A model generated the notes under the pieces. It did no database searches, was not told the origin of the DNA, and saw only the letters and a program-made list of their open reading frames with translations. Made by a program: the position numbers and the translations under genes. Source: Selaginella tamariscina (Eukaryota; Streptophyta; Lycopodiopsida; Selaginellales; Selaginellaceae). From it: a stretch of 64,000 nt of DNA. Shown here one piece after another: positions 50,298-63,477 of this stretch; position 1 is the first letter of the stretch, and every line of letters begins with the position of its first letter. The stretch spans positions 1-64,000 of the forward strand of contig PUQB01000909.1 in the NCBI GenBank assembly GCA_003024785.1, written 5' to 3'.

Positions 50298-52210
50298 CTA
50301 GTAGTAATTGGATGAAGACAAGACATCTTGCATCTTTGGTAAGCTTGTTAACCACTCAGCAGCCATAGCAGCAGCGTTTTTCTCAGCTTGCTTCTTACTA
50401 TCTGCAGGTTCACCAATAAACTTCTTCCCTCGAACATGCACGCATGATATAAATTGGCTCCCCGATGACTTTGTCTGATATGTGGGTATAGCATATCCTG
50501 TTTAAACAGGTATCAGTGCGTGCGTGTGTGTATCGTATACGTCATGGAACCATTTATACAAATTCCCGGTAATAATCGTAATATCACTTACCCGCTCTTT
50601 GGACAAGGGTTTGAAGAATTCCTTTAGTGTCTGGTGTGGCCTTTTCACGCTTCTGATGCTTTTGAGGCTCCTTTCACAGTTCGACCAAATACAAAGTTAC
50701 CCGAGCAATCGTCTCCTCGTATTAACTCAAATGCAGCGTCTAATAGTTCTTTGTTCTCCGTATATACATCCAATTGATGGTGTAGCCAGCTGCAAAATAA
50801 ATATACATTCATATATATTATCTATATATGTATGTGTATTCAAACATATAAATGCACGTACACTGTTAAACACTCTTATGATTAAACAAGGAACCCCTAC
50901 TTTGAGTGCTCATTTGTGTTCACACATATATAAATACACGTATACACACTATTTTAGCGTACAAAATAGATTTTCAACTACTATTCTGAATAAATAAGGA
51001 TAATACCTTCTTAAGAATCAAATTGTCAAGTTCTTGCCTCAGCTTCATTACAGTGAGTGCAACGTCTGGCTTCATGAAGAATTCCAAGTAGCTTCCGTGC
51101 ATGAGGAGGTGCCCCGGCTAGAAGCAATACAGGAAACAGCTAGTAGAGCGTACGCTATGCACAATATGTTGTCTGTCTTTAGTTTAATTAAGATTCTTTC
51201 TCTCTCTCTCTCTCAAACCACCAATGTACACGAGCTACATACCGCATGGCCGCTCACAAGCTTGCCCCCAAATAACAGAAGGGTAGAATCTGAGATGCCA
51301 GTAGAATCACGAATGAGCACACTTGACATTTTGATCTTTTCGCTGTACATTAGCCAAGGATTTTGAGGGTTCAAATCTCTAGAGTTTACGAGCTCTATAA
51401 AGAAAGAGAAAGATTGAACTCAGCACATGTATATCCTGTGTGTGAGTATATAAGTAAACGCTATGTTATTTGATACTTACTGCACTGAGCAAAACTTGAC
51501 CATCCTCAACAGTTTTGTACAAAACCGATTTTTGCTTTTTCTGTCCAAGAAACAACAATTAGTACTTTCAAAATACACACGTATAGACGCAATGTATATC
51601 TATCTATATGTGTATGTACATATTTACACAGCACACACACAACACGTACCATTACAGAGGCAACGCCTGGAAACAAGCCAGAACAAATAACTGCTCTTAA
51701 GACATGAGGGTCTCGGCTATACTTATTGAAGAAACCCAAATCCTCGTTGATTAAACCAGCTGTAGTTAACAGGCCCATAAACTGCTTTCGTAAAGAACTC
51801 ATTCCAAGCAAAGTTTGCATTGAGAGAAAGTTCTTCCAGCAATACGAAGATGCACCCTGAATGAAAACGAGTAACGCTATGTAATTATAGTGTATACAAG
51901 CCACTGTTAACTGCTAAAGTTTTGTACAAAACCTAGTAGTATTTGTTAGTGAGAATATTTTACTTATATACTACAGTATGATCATAATTCCATGTAGTTT
52001 TTAAAAGTATGATATCCAAACATAACGAAATAAATGAATAAAAGTCAGAACCTGATTGCTCATAGCAATTTCCCATCCGTCGTAAGCACGAACAAGTCCA
52101 AGATGATCACTCCCTTCCCGCCCAGCAAAGTCGTATTTTGCCTGATCCGCTAACTGTAAATACATAACTATTAATATGTTATATATTATATCACTCACGT
52201 GCTATTGATC

Positions 52211-52246
<36 letters not shown>

Positions 52247-54563
52247 ACATGGATGCACACACACACCCACCCACAGGAGGGAGGGAGGGAGACTGTATAT
52301 ATACTATTTATACATGTATTTCGTTATATGTCTGACTATTGTACAGTTGTTGGTTACTTAAGTAGTTATCCACATACAATAAACAGTATCAGTTTCATAT
52401 ATGAAACTCACGTTTCTCTTTTCCATAGGCATGACAAAAGGATCACGGGCAGCTAAGCCCGCAGCAATTGTCAAAACAGGATCAAGGCAGCGAAATATCG
52501 ATCCCATGATCAACATCTTGCCAAGACGAGGCTCCACTGGCAGCATTGCCAACATCTTTCCTGTAAAAGTATAAACACCGACATAATATATAATAACATA
52601 TGATTGTGTGTATACGTATGTGTGTGTAAACATTCGAAGTACCTAAGTCTGTGAGCTCTTGACGCTCGTCCAATGCTCCAATCGTGGTAAGGTATTCAAG
52701 TGCATTTTTCACCTGCATCACATATAGACATCATCCAGGCACACATATACAGTCATTTCTTGTCATTAAACATGTTAGGTATGTATAATATGAATATAGA
52801 TGCATACTGTGTGTATGCAGTATCATATGTATGAGTAGTTGTATTGTGTATATATATCTTCCATAAGTTCACATTTAATAACATAAAATAAGGAATGTCG
52901 AGAGCATTCTAATATTATATTTGTTTTACATCTATGCATGAATCTATCGTTTACAGTGTCTGTAGAGTTTATGATTAGTAACTCTATTGCTTCAATATAA
53001 CACACACACACACACACACACTCTCTTACAGCGAGCTGTTCAGGTGGCTGCATGGCCTTTGATAGGAAAGCCGCAACATCACCAAGCTGCAAACTCTTGA
53101 TTTGTAAGCATAGAGAATGCAGTGGAGTTCGAAGAAGCTCAGGCAATTGGTATTTCAGCTAATGCTTCATGAACTGCTTTTGGGTAGAGATGATAGCATT
53201 CTCCAGGTTTAACACGCCCTGCCCTTCCTCTACGCTGCATAAGTAAATGCATCAATAATCAGTATGTATGTTAACAATGAGACCAGTATGTTGAGTACAC
53301 AACACACACACACACTACCATATGTGCGCATACACAGGTATTGCATTATTTCGTGTTTACGTTAGACATAGTACTTGGTATATATATCGTATGGATATGC
53401 TTGTATGGATATACATGGTATGTATGTACAGCATACAAACAATACACGAATGTGTACATGTTTATAACACAATAAGTGAACATGAAGATTAACGATTGTA
53501 TTTGTAAGAATGAAGCGATTTCATGTAATGAATTATCAGGCTGTACATAGGTACACTCATATACACATTTTCACATAATCAATTATCAAAATGTTGCGTG
53601 TATCCTAAATATATTATCATAGCTGCTATTATTAACTTTCACGTGTTTTTGTTTTGTAGGAGTTTGTATATACATAAATCAGGAGGGTTACATGTTATAA
53701 CTTTTAAATACATGTAACTGGGTAGCACTTAAAATGTATTTAGAACTTACATGCATATATTCACTTGCATACAACCATAAATGCGCGTCTATAAATATAT
53801 ACATACATACACATGTAGATATAACCACACAAACACACACACACATTGTACATGTACCTGACGTGCTGATGCCTTCGATATCCAAGTGGGCAATAGGCAA
53901 GGAGTATTATTCAACGCATCGTAAGAAGTCTCTTTCGCCTTACCCACGTCTATGACAAAAACCACATCATTTATTGTAATGCTCGTCTCAGCCATGTTTG
54001 TCGCCAGCACAATCTTCCGTATACCAGATGGAGGATTCTCGAATATCAATTTCTGCATATTAAAGATTAAGATTAAATGGTCGTTTGCACTTTTATATAT
54101 GGATGTGTAAATATATTACGTAAGGGTGCGTGTGCGTGTGCGTGTGGGAGGGTGGGTGTGCGTGCAGGCATGCGTGTGTATGTGTTGTGTGTGTGTCACA
54201 TCAAATGTATCTATGATATCTTACATGCCAACTATAGACATCTTCCATCCACCAAAATCTATTTATTCACTTATACGTGCGAGTGTCTGTATGATGTACC
54301 ATATATTACATCTGTTATCGTCCGCACACGTGTGTAGAACACATGTATGTGTCAATAAAATATATATATAGACACACACACACAGAGTTTTATCAAAATA
54401 TAAAGATTTGTTTCATACACAAATAAAAAACATATATACATATAAAAAAAAGAAACTTATTATAATATGTGTTTTTTCGTACTATATGGAAAAGATTCTG
54501 TTCTGAAATATGTATAAATGTGAAACTATAAAACATATACATATCACACACACACACACAGAC

Positions 54564-54605
<42 letters not shown>

Positions 54606-57315
54606 AAAAAAAAAGCACTAGCTGACCTGTTCTGCAGTAGCCATTGAGCCGTGACAACCAAGTAATAAAACTCTTCTGGTGTCACCAAGTAAAGGATCTT
54701 GCTTAAGCTTGTCAAGCAAAGCGCTAATATCCTCCCACCCGGTCATAAATACAAGTACGGCCCTTCTCTTCCGTATCTACAAATGTAGTTCAAAGTTCCC
54801 TGTATCAAGTTAAAATTAAGTATATCCGGATTCCAACAAGATAGAGACTCTTTTGTGCTCGGACTACGGTCGTGGTATTCCTGTGTAGCCATCGCCTCCT
54901 GTAGTTTGCATAGCTTAAGTACATCACTCTCGCGCACGCACGCACACATACACACACACACGCTCGCACACACACATTTTTATGCATGCATATATAAGTA
55001 ATACAGAGAAATATCGATAATATATGTTACTGTTATTACTTAAATGCATCAACGGTATGTATGTGTAGACTGATGCATCCATACATATACATATGTGGAT
55101 CACCTAGACACAGATACCAGCAAATATTAGGGTATGTACTTTCGTAGCTAACTACAATATCTATGTATATGCCTGGGTGCGCGTGTTTGTGTGAAACGTA
55201 CGTATGTGGATTACGAGGAATATGGATTGTGTATGAAGTTATACCGGTACTATTAGTAGGAACGTCTGCTACAAACAGTAGTGTATGTATACTGACTACC
55301 TACTCATACATATAATAGATAATACAGGAGACTGTCAGTAGAAAATATGTTATTTTAATTAGTCTATGTATGAAGATTATGGATGTTCCTATATAAAGAG
55401 ATGTATATACCTCGGCAAGCATGTTCACTGGAGTTTTCCGTTTACGTGCAGCATACTGCTTTTGCATTTTCCACAGCTTGTCTTGACCATAATCATCCAC
55501 TTGATTAAACTGATTCAACCTGTATCCTGTTAATTCCAGTACATCCTCCAGAAAATGCGTTTTTACAGGATGCGTGAATCCCTGGCATTAAAGAAAACTT
55601 ATCAGACTAACAACTATATTAACTGACCATATAATGAAATAAACATACTGTAATAGTGCTGGTAAACCATAGAATACTATAGTGTGTGTGTGTGTGTGTG
55701 CGTGTGCGCGGGTGTGTGCCCGTGTGTGTAGCAAATGTACGTATTAGTTAGAATCTTTACCGGTATGTGTGCGGTGGGTGCTCCTGCAAAGTACTGTGAA
55801 AAGAGTTGAGCATTCAAAGTTGCACTCATTAACACTAATCTAAGATCTGGACGTTGAGGAAGTAGCTCCTTTAAAATAACAAGAAGAAAATCTGAAACAT
55901 CAGAGAGCGTTATCCTTGAAATAGATGTCTGTACGCGTGCATGTGTGTACATTTACATGTATAAATATGTATATAAATGTAATATTAAAAAAAGCGTAAT
56001 TACCTTCATTCATTCCTCGTTCATGTATCTCATCCACGATAACATGTGTTACACCCTTGAGACTTGGATCTGTTAGCAACCGTCTCAATAGTATTCCTGT
56101 CGTGCAGAAAAGCAGCCGGGTATTTCTGCTTCTAACTCCTTCTAAGCGAACTTGATAACCAATCTGAACACATGAAAATAGCATTCTATATGTTAATATA
56201 AATACTTAATATAATTAATATAAAACGTATATAAATTATAAAGTTCATATAGATACTAACAGTTAGTAGATATTACCGTGTCACCTATCGTCTCCCCTCT
56301 TTCACAGGCAACTCTTTCTGCTACAGAGGCGGCAGATATACGACGAGGTTGTGTACAAATAATGCTACAGCTACCTCCCCTGCCTGCTTCAATTTCTGAT
56401 TCTAAAATATATTGAGGCAGCTGGGTTGTTTTACCACAACCCGTTTCTCCTGAGATGACCACTACCTGGAAAGAAGTTACATTATAATCCATATAAATAC
56501 ATATATATATGTACGTAAGTGTTTGCAGTACGATTGTGCCGGCGCACATATGTGTTCGTCTCACCGTTCATACCTGATTCTTTTCGATGACCTTCAACAG
56601 ATGTTGTTTCTCCTTAAATGCAGGTAAATTATTTCTTATATGCATCATTTTCATACCCTCCTCTGTTTCCTGTAAGAAAAGTAAAGGTTAACGTCACACA
56701 TGCGCGCACACGCACACACACAACGTTACCGACCTGCCACTCTCTCATTTTGGCCTCTAATCGTCTGCTTCTTTGCATAATAGTACTGCTGCTTTCTTCG
56801 AAAGTATTACTGGCACCTAATCTTTCTTGGTTCTTTAGGGTATTTACCGAACTGTTATTTGATAGTCTTCTCAGGCGTAAATGTTGGTCTAGAAACATAT
56901 TCACTCGCTTCTGTGTCAAAATCGAGAAGGATACCTACAGAATGCAATGTAAAAACTCATTACATACATGTAACATATGTATGCACACTAACATCTCTAC
57001 ACACACACAGAATATATATATATATATATATATATAATTTGCAGATATACAAATGCATATAGTGTGTGCGTTTCTCGCTTATAAGTACTGCTATATTCAT
57101 AAATACACGGGTTATCAATAGTTTGTGTGGACTTCTGTGTAAGCTCACCTCTCGTTGTGGACGCTTATCATCCAAATCCGGTCTATAATGTGGCAAAGGC
57201 ACCTTGCTTATGACAACTGCCTTTCCAAACATCTGACTACATCGTGAAATAACTTAAGGATCAATTTGACAAAGAAAAGTTAAAATAAAAAACATTCACT
57301 GATATATATATATAT

Positions 57316-57350
<35 letters not shown>

Positions 57351-58339
57351 GTATATGTATATGTTAAACACACACTCCCACAACATACATGACATTGACA
57401 TAGATGCATACATACGTATACATTACACACGCATATGTATAATAATAAACATCTATACATATTATTTATAACTCAACTTTAAGCAGGGACCAAAGTAAAT
57501 ATCTTACCACTGCAGGCCCATTTCCTTGGCTAGTTGCGCCAAAGCATCAAAATATTTCCTGTCCTTGGTTTCCCTTGAAACAATTTCCACATGTTCCTTG
57601 TTCTTCAAAAACTTATTCAACCGTAGACGCCAATCATCTAAATTTACATAGTGCAAATTATCCTGCAGTCGAAACATTAATTATGTGTCTGTGAGTGTGA
57701 GTCTGTGTGTTATGGTTATTACTGTGTGTGTAAAACATCAACATGCAAATGAATGCATAAAATTGAAGGGCTCTTAAGCCCATCAAAATGAAGGCATTTG
57801 TAAGAGGCACCTTGCATGACGGAAATCAAACCCTCCAAAAAAGATTAAAAAAATTTTCATCCTTCTTGCAGGGCAAGAAGGCCTTCAAATTTATGCCCTG
57901 CCAGGCACACACCCACACACACGCACACACGTGCATACATATGACTTCCTGGTATTGTATTTATATTCGATGTGTGTATCCAGCATACCGTTTTCTCGTC
58001 AATTTCTTCGTCCTCGGAATAATCAGCATAGAAAGTGTTGCGAGTATGCGAACGATTAAGTGCCAAAGAATGCAAAGCCCGTCTCTGTTTCGAGGCAGGA
58101 CTCGGCAAAGCATTCGGTTGCCATAGATTATCCCTTGGCAGGAGATTTTCAACCAAACTATCCAGACTGCCCCTTGTGAATTCATTACTGCTTTCATTCG
58201 CGAATCCTGGCTTCGATTCCCAGAGCTTCTTCAGCCTATCCCAGCTGAATTCATCCCTGCTTAACATTGCTCTCCTAGCAACGACATCTAACCTTCTCCC
58301 AGTGCGCAATGGAGGATGGAATCGGGCCAGACGCAACAT
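50298..58339 (-). CDS. DExH-box RNA helicase with C-terminal dsRNA-binding domain (DHX36-like plant family)
   Basis: Twenty-one exons give about 3.34 kb (about 1,110 codons), starting at ATG 58339. Motif I is GETGCGKT (exon 56465-56277), motif II DEIH (56163-56004), motif III SAT (55891-55761). The NMAETSITI motif is in 54052-53858 and motif VI RRGRAGR starts 53234. The winged-helix/HA2 part ([25 protein letters not shown]) and the OB-fold ([21 protein letters not shown]) follow. The last two exons (50789-50592, 50497-50298) hold a dsRNA-binding domain: [27 protein letters not shown], then [16 protein letters not shown]. The N-terminus ([20 protein letters not shown]) is Arg-rich without acids, suggesting a mitochondrial or plastid presequence. 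Frame breaks occur near 53150 (an extra A), 50788 and 50685. The family unwinds RNA, including G-quadruplexes in DHX36. Confidence 0.92.
54550..54614. repeat. (CA)n plus poly(A) tract in a helicase intron
   Basis: On the transcribed sense strand it reads T11-(GT)n about 12 nt after the 5' splice site at 54627/54626. GT-repeat tracts right after 5' splice sites recur in this gene (for example 53028-53000) and in rotatin (28698, 32803). Confidence 0.9.
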
Positions 58340-58737
58340 AGAGACAGTGTAATCCCTCTGCCGACAGAGAATGCGGTTGTCTCGGACTCTATTATAGCAA
58401 AATCCAGGATTTTAAGCGCATTTAGGAGCAGAATCGACTTCCAGGGAAGAATGCACCTTCTAAGTCGATTTCAAGCACGAACGAATGCACCTGTAAAGAC
58501 GAACCGGAGCGGCTTACTGAATGAATTCGAGGCGCATTTCCGACACCTCCTCGCTCCGCGCTCGAGCCCTAAGATTTTTCACCAAGAACCCTATAATTTT
58601 TTTCCTTAAACCTAGCAAAATCTAATCCGTTGATCTGCTGGAAATATCCCAGTACGATATCGGATTCTGGATTCCAATGCGATTGAGTGCCCCAAATCCC
58701 TCCAATTCGCTTTTCAAATTTAGGGCTCCAATCCACA
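58340..58737. promoter_or_regulatory. Bidirectional promoter region, helicase / CFAP97-like gene
   Basis: The helicase ATG (58339, minus) and the CFAP97-like ATG (58738, plus) are 398 bp apart and divergent. The region is less AT-rich than other spacers, with several GC-rich patches (around 58530-58570) and no clear TATA box. This fits a TATA-less promoter for two broadly expressed genes. Confidence 0.55.
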
Positions 58738-59691
58738 ATGGTGAACGAGGCACTGTTGCGTGAGTTGAACAGGAAGAAATTCATGAAGAAAACTAAATAT
58801 CTAGAATGGGAGGAAACTAAGAAAATGGCAGGCCACCGCCAGCGCATCAAACAGATGAAGGCGGCCGTGGATAATAACCTCCCCAACCAAGGGCCTCGAA
58901 ACGCCCTCGAGCAGAAGAAGGAGAGGATGGCAAAACGTAAGTGGTAGGATTTCCTCTCCGTATCGCATACACACACGCACATGCACACGCACACCACCAG
59001 TTGATTATGTTTGAGCAGATAAGTTACATCAGCTACAGACGGATAACTTATGGTTCCTCTCCCGCTTGAATAATATCAAGAACAGGAAGCCAGGATCACT
59101 ATGGAGGGGAGAATGAGTGGTCTTATGCGAGGGGATTCATACATGTATGTATAGCAGAATGCTCCATACACATTACATCTAACAATGTGGTGTATATAGC
59201 TTGAGACCTCCAGCGACAAAACTAGTCAAGTACAATGGGAAGGTGAAACCGCCGTTTCAGAGCACGAAGAGAATGGAGGAGCAAGTAGCACACAAAGTGG
59301 TGAGTATACAGCACAGAATGAGCGGCAGGAAGATAGAAGGAGACAGAGGAGAAGGCGACAAGTGGCTCAAGAAGTGGCTCGCCAGAGACACCGAGGAAAT
59401 CGGTGTTGACATATTGGACTACTCCAAGGCGAGCCCGAGAACAGTAGTACTGAGCCCTAGGAAGGACAAGCCATTCAAGGAGCCCGAGGTGGAGGAACTG
59501 GCGCCTTATACGGCGAAGCTGTCACTAAGGGACAAGGCAACCGAGACCTCCCCGCGGACTCCCTGTGGGAATGGGATGCCACTCCGAGAACAAGCCCGCT
59601 GAATTCCAGCAGGTGGAGCTCCCCGAGGTCGGGTAGCCGCTGGACCTCGCCTCGGACCCCGCCTTCTTCACAACGTTGGAGTTTTAGATGA
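58738..59691 (+). CDS. CFAP97/Hemingway-family ciliary protein
   Basis: Exon 1 (58738-58936) and exon 2 (59019-about 59144) encode a conserved helical block: ELNRKKFMKKTKYLEWEETK, RQRIKQMKAAVDNNLP, then HKLHQLQTDNLWFLSRLNNI and NRKPGSLWRG. This matches the KIAA1430/CFAP97 pattern 'E..RI.kIe.EN..L..kI ... eL.rIt.EN..iLkRL...kp.y'. Exon 3 (from 59200) adds a basic linker and a Ser/Pro/Arg-rich tail ending at 59691. Two frame breaks are visible: GAATGA near 59113, where an extra A would continue into EWSYARGFIH, and a four-C run near 59550. Drosophila Hemingway and vertebrate CFAP97/CFAP97D1 are needed for motile cilia and sperm flagella. The role here is inferred as axonemal, in swimming sperm. 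Total length is about 270-320 residues depending on the corrections. Confidence 0.72.
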
Positions 59692-59931
59692 CAAATATGT
59701 TTAAGCGATTTTTAAATGAATTACGGGTTCGAATCCGCTGTACGAATACCCTAAAAAAAATCAAGTAGGGTTTGCAAGCGGGCGACTACATTCCCTGTTC
59801 CTGTTCTTCGAGTAACCACTGCGGTAAGCTGCTCGAGCTGGTACAATCTTTTCTTCTTCTTTTTTCATATTTTTTTTTTTTCCTTTCTTTTTTCCCCAAA
59901 AATCGCATTTTCAATCGGTTATCGCTTGCGG
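59692..59931. other. Short spacer and T-rich 5' leader of taxilin
   Basis: The 240-bp gap between two tandem plus-strand genes contains 'gggttcgaatccgc' (59726-59739), a B-box-like word without a tRNA fold, and a pyrimidine-rich stretch (59846-59895) just before the taxilin ATG. Confidence 0.5.
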
Positions 59932-62363
59932 ATGGAGTCACAATCGGCCAGTGATGTTGCAAGCAGGCTCCCGGAGGCAGAATCCCTGCCGGACGGATTC
60001 ACGGAAGGAGATTCATCGGCTACAGGTTGCATTCCCTGCGAGCAAATGCTCCCGCAATCGGCAGCTCTCCCGACGGATTCTCCGATACTCAATCGGCTGA
60101 AGATGGGGCCGATCCCAGCCCGTTCTTCTCACAGCTCGGTCTGGGTAGCCCGTCTTCTCCTCCTCGTGGCCAGACAGTTGATGATGTCGCGGTGTCCAGA
60201 GAAATGAACAATTTTCCGGTTGATTTGCGTACGGAAAGAGCTAGAAGGTTCCCTGTTCAGCTTTCTGAATTCTCTTCTTTAGATACAAACAATGCCGACA
60301 ATGATCATTCCAGGAGCATGTTTCTAAATCAAAACGAAAGTAAGTCTTATACATATACATACATACATAAAGACAAATATATATATATATATATATATGC
60401 GTATACGTGTCACCGTGTCACCGTGTCATGTCGTGTCTTAATATATATATCTATATATATATATCTATATTGTTACTATATATTTATATAAATGTTGTCT
60501 TTGGTGTACTTTGGCAGGGACATCAGAAGCAAAGATGAGAAAACGCAGGATGAAAGAAATCAAACCGTTGTTAGATGCACCAGATAAAACTACGGAAGAG
60601 AAGTTGCAATTGCTTCATACGAAGTACCTTCAACAGGTTAGTCTGGTTGCCTTCTGTATATGCATATATATTTTAATGTATCGTATAGCACTATATATAT
60701 ATATATATATAGAAAGGGATATCATTTCCAGGTGGCTGAGACGGAAACTATGGAAAAGGAACTGATTATTACCCGCCATAAGCTTATGCAAGAAAGCAAG
60801 GAACGGGTTGCATGTAAGTACTTCGTTGGTGAAGTTCTTAATGGAGTAATGTATTTTTTGTGCGTCTTTTAGTGGCTGCTGATCTGAATAAGAGCGTTTT
60901 GTTGCGTCAAAAGCTGGAGTCCTTGTGTAGAGAGTTGCAACGTCAAAACAAAATACTCCTGGTAAGCGGTGTTGTCTGTCTGTCTGTTTGTTTATTTGTT
61001 CCCCCCTTTTTATAATGTGTGTGTGGGTGTGTGTGTCTGTGAGAGAGAGAGAGAGAGAGAGAGAGATTCTTTTTAGCAATCATGTGCAGGAAGAAGGTAA
61101 GAAGATTGCAGCGGAAGAACAGCGGAGGAGGCAAGAGCTCTCAACGAAATTTCACGATACTATCAAGGTGTTTCATATTCATAATATATTGATATCGTTT
61201 ATTTGTATATATTTAATTTTTTATGAAGGAAATCTCTTTGAAGCTGGATGAACAAGGAGACGATCGAATACAACAAGCCAAAAAACGAAATGTAAGTTTG
61301 TTTTCGAAGTGTGTGTATATATATATCCTACGTCTATGCATAATACTGAACTAGATAACAGTGGTAACACTAAACCTTATACTACAGGTTGCGGGAGAAG
61401 CTGAAACATTTCACTCAGCAATATGAAATAAGAAGAGCATTTCTCCCACCAGGTATTGTTATGCATTGGACTTTGAAAGAGTTGAAATGTACTAATTTGT
61501 GATATGTGTGCAGCTTCGTACCAAGGCTCTTGAACATCAGCTATTGGACGTGAAGCTCAAGCAACAGCAAGAGCTTTTTATACAGGAAGAAGCAAAAGCA
61601 CGGACTCTGACAGAACAAATCTCGCAGTTACTTCTAACAGAGCAAGATTTACGATCCCAACTTGCTCTTTATGGTGACAAATTTGAACAGTTTCAGGTAC
61701 TAAAACGTGCATGTACACATACAGCTGTGTGTGTTTCTATGTGTTAGCATATCAGTTCTCTAATGGGGATTGAGCAGGATACATTGACTAAGAGTAATGA
61801 AGTTTTTGCCTCCTTCAAACAAGAAATGGAAAAGGTTATCAAATTTTACATTCTTCTTTGTAACTCTTCTAACAATCCTGTGCTCTTCTTTAGATGTCGA
61901 AAACAATTAAAACTTTGGAAAAGGAGAACTTGTCTCTCAAAAACAAGTGTCAGCAGTCTGATATTTCTCTCATTGAACTCCTGGACGAGGTAATATTAGT
62001 GTGTATATGGACTTTGTTTTATGACATCGTGCTTAGATAAGGTAGTTGTAATATATATTTATGTATGTCTGACGCTGTGTTATGACAGCGTGCTTCGCTC
62101 AAGAAGCAATTAGACACAACGTCAAATCAAAGGAAGAAGTTAGAGGCACTATGTCGAGCCCTGCAAGCGGAGAGGAAACAGCAGGCTCACACACCTGAAC
62201 CTGCGTCTCCAGAGGTATACTTTAACATTCCCAACATTGACAATATCATTTAATAATACGACGATATAAAGTATATACATATTAATGAGTATATTTTACG
62301 TACTCATAATGTAGTTTTCATCTTCTCTAGCCTTCACAAGAGGAATGCACTCCTGGAACATGA
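59932..62363 (+). CDS. Taxilin-family coiled-coil protein
   Basis: Twelve exons (59932-60339, 60518-60636, 60732-60813, 60873-60961, 61090-61167, 61229-61291, 61388-61452, 61514-61696, 61778-61834, 61894-61989, 62089-62214, 62331-62363) encode about 465 residues. The first 130 are Ser/Pro/Asp-rich. The taxilin coiled coil follows: LESLCRELQRQNKILLEEGK, LSTKFHDTIKEISLKLDEQ, ISQLLLTEQDLRSQL, KSNEVFASFKQEMEKMSKTI, ENLSLKNKCQQSDISLIELL and KLEALCRALQAERK. The order and spacing match the family (Arabidopsis has one, At5g50840 as I recall). The frame shifts once in exon 1 (about 60020) and about twice around exon 7 (61388-61425). Animal taxilins bind syntaxins and regulate vesicle traffic; gamma-taxilin is also centrosomal. 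It lies in tandem behind the CFAP97-like gene. Confidence 0.92.
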
Positions 62364-63477
62364 AAGGTTTTCAAGCAGATTGTTTGTTGGTCTAAGTTGC
62401 CGCGGAGTGATAATATCTTCCAGAGGTAAACTTATATAACTATACTTATGGTAAATACTTATGCATAGTTGTATAATTGAATAATTCTTGCAGCTAGGCA
62501 TTAAGTTCTTACATGCGGTTAAGGCTGTAGGCAAATTCTTTGTTCAATCAATTAATAATAATTTTTACATGTATGTATGTTTAAGCTTTCTATAATATAT
62601 TTAGTATGTAAACCAAACTTAACTAGTTGAACATTTCGACACGTACATTCCCATCTGTACTTTGTAAAATTTCTCTCTGGATGCACAAACAGCATGTTTT
62701 GACACATGTGTACCAAGTACTAGACACATATGTATACTACTTATTTGCTAAAATATTGTAGTCATTTTATATACGAACGGATCTCTGTGTACTGAGTATG
62801 TATTGATTTCTACACGTTAGATGGCCAGGCTTGCCCTTATTCTTCTGTTATGTGGCAGCTGGAAATAAGGCTGCCCCTTTCCTCAGCAATTACAAGTGTT
62901 GAAAGCCGACAACTGTAAATACAAATGCATTTGGCCCTCCTTCTATGTAAAGTAAAAAACAACCTTAATTAACCTTACTACTGACCAAGATAGTGACAAA
63001 ATCCCTTTATTACAGACATATGAGCTGTTCTGAGTTGTTCACGTTACGACACCTGCATTTTTTCACTTTATACACACATGGGGTGTGTATACATGCACAT
63101 GTATACATCAGCCTAGGTGGTAAATAGTTACTTTGCCTGCCATAAACCGAGACACCAAATCCATTAGTGAAGCTTTAGAATCTCACCAACTAAAAAGAAG
63201 AGTTATATATATAAGCAAAAACAGAGATTTATTATTCAATCTGCCAGGAACAAATGGCAAAGTGTACAAGCTACATTAGCGAATGTAGCTTCTCCCGCAG
63301 CTAATTCCTAAGAAAGAAGAAACATGAAACAAAGAGAGACTAGATCTACATCATCAGCGAGGAACTAAAAAGAATCGAAAGTGCAATAAAATGGGTCAAA
63401 TATTATGAGAAATCTCCACACAGAAGATGAATTTCTTGAGCCCCAAAAACAATATGGATCTTCATAGACTTATGGAT
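62364..63477. other. Convergent 3' intergenic region
   Basis: The sequence lies between the taxilin stop and the stop of the minus-strand peptide gene. It contains 3' UTR-like AT-rich sequence and a short inverted pair around 62850-62885 ('ggcagc ... gctgcc'). No further gene was seen. Confidence 0.5.

Noticed and set aside
59720..59752. tRNA-like 'gggttcgaatccgc' between the CFAP97 and taxilin genes
   Set aside because: Only the T-loop word is present; no acceptor stem, D-arm or anticodon arm can be paired.
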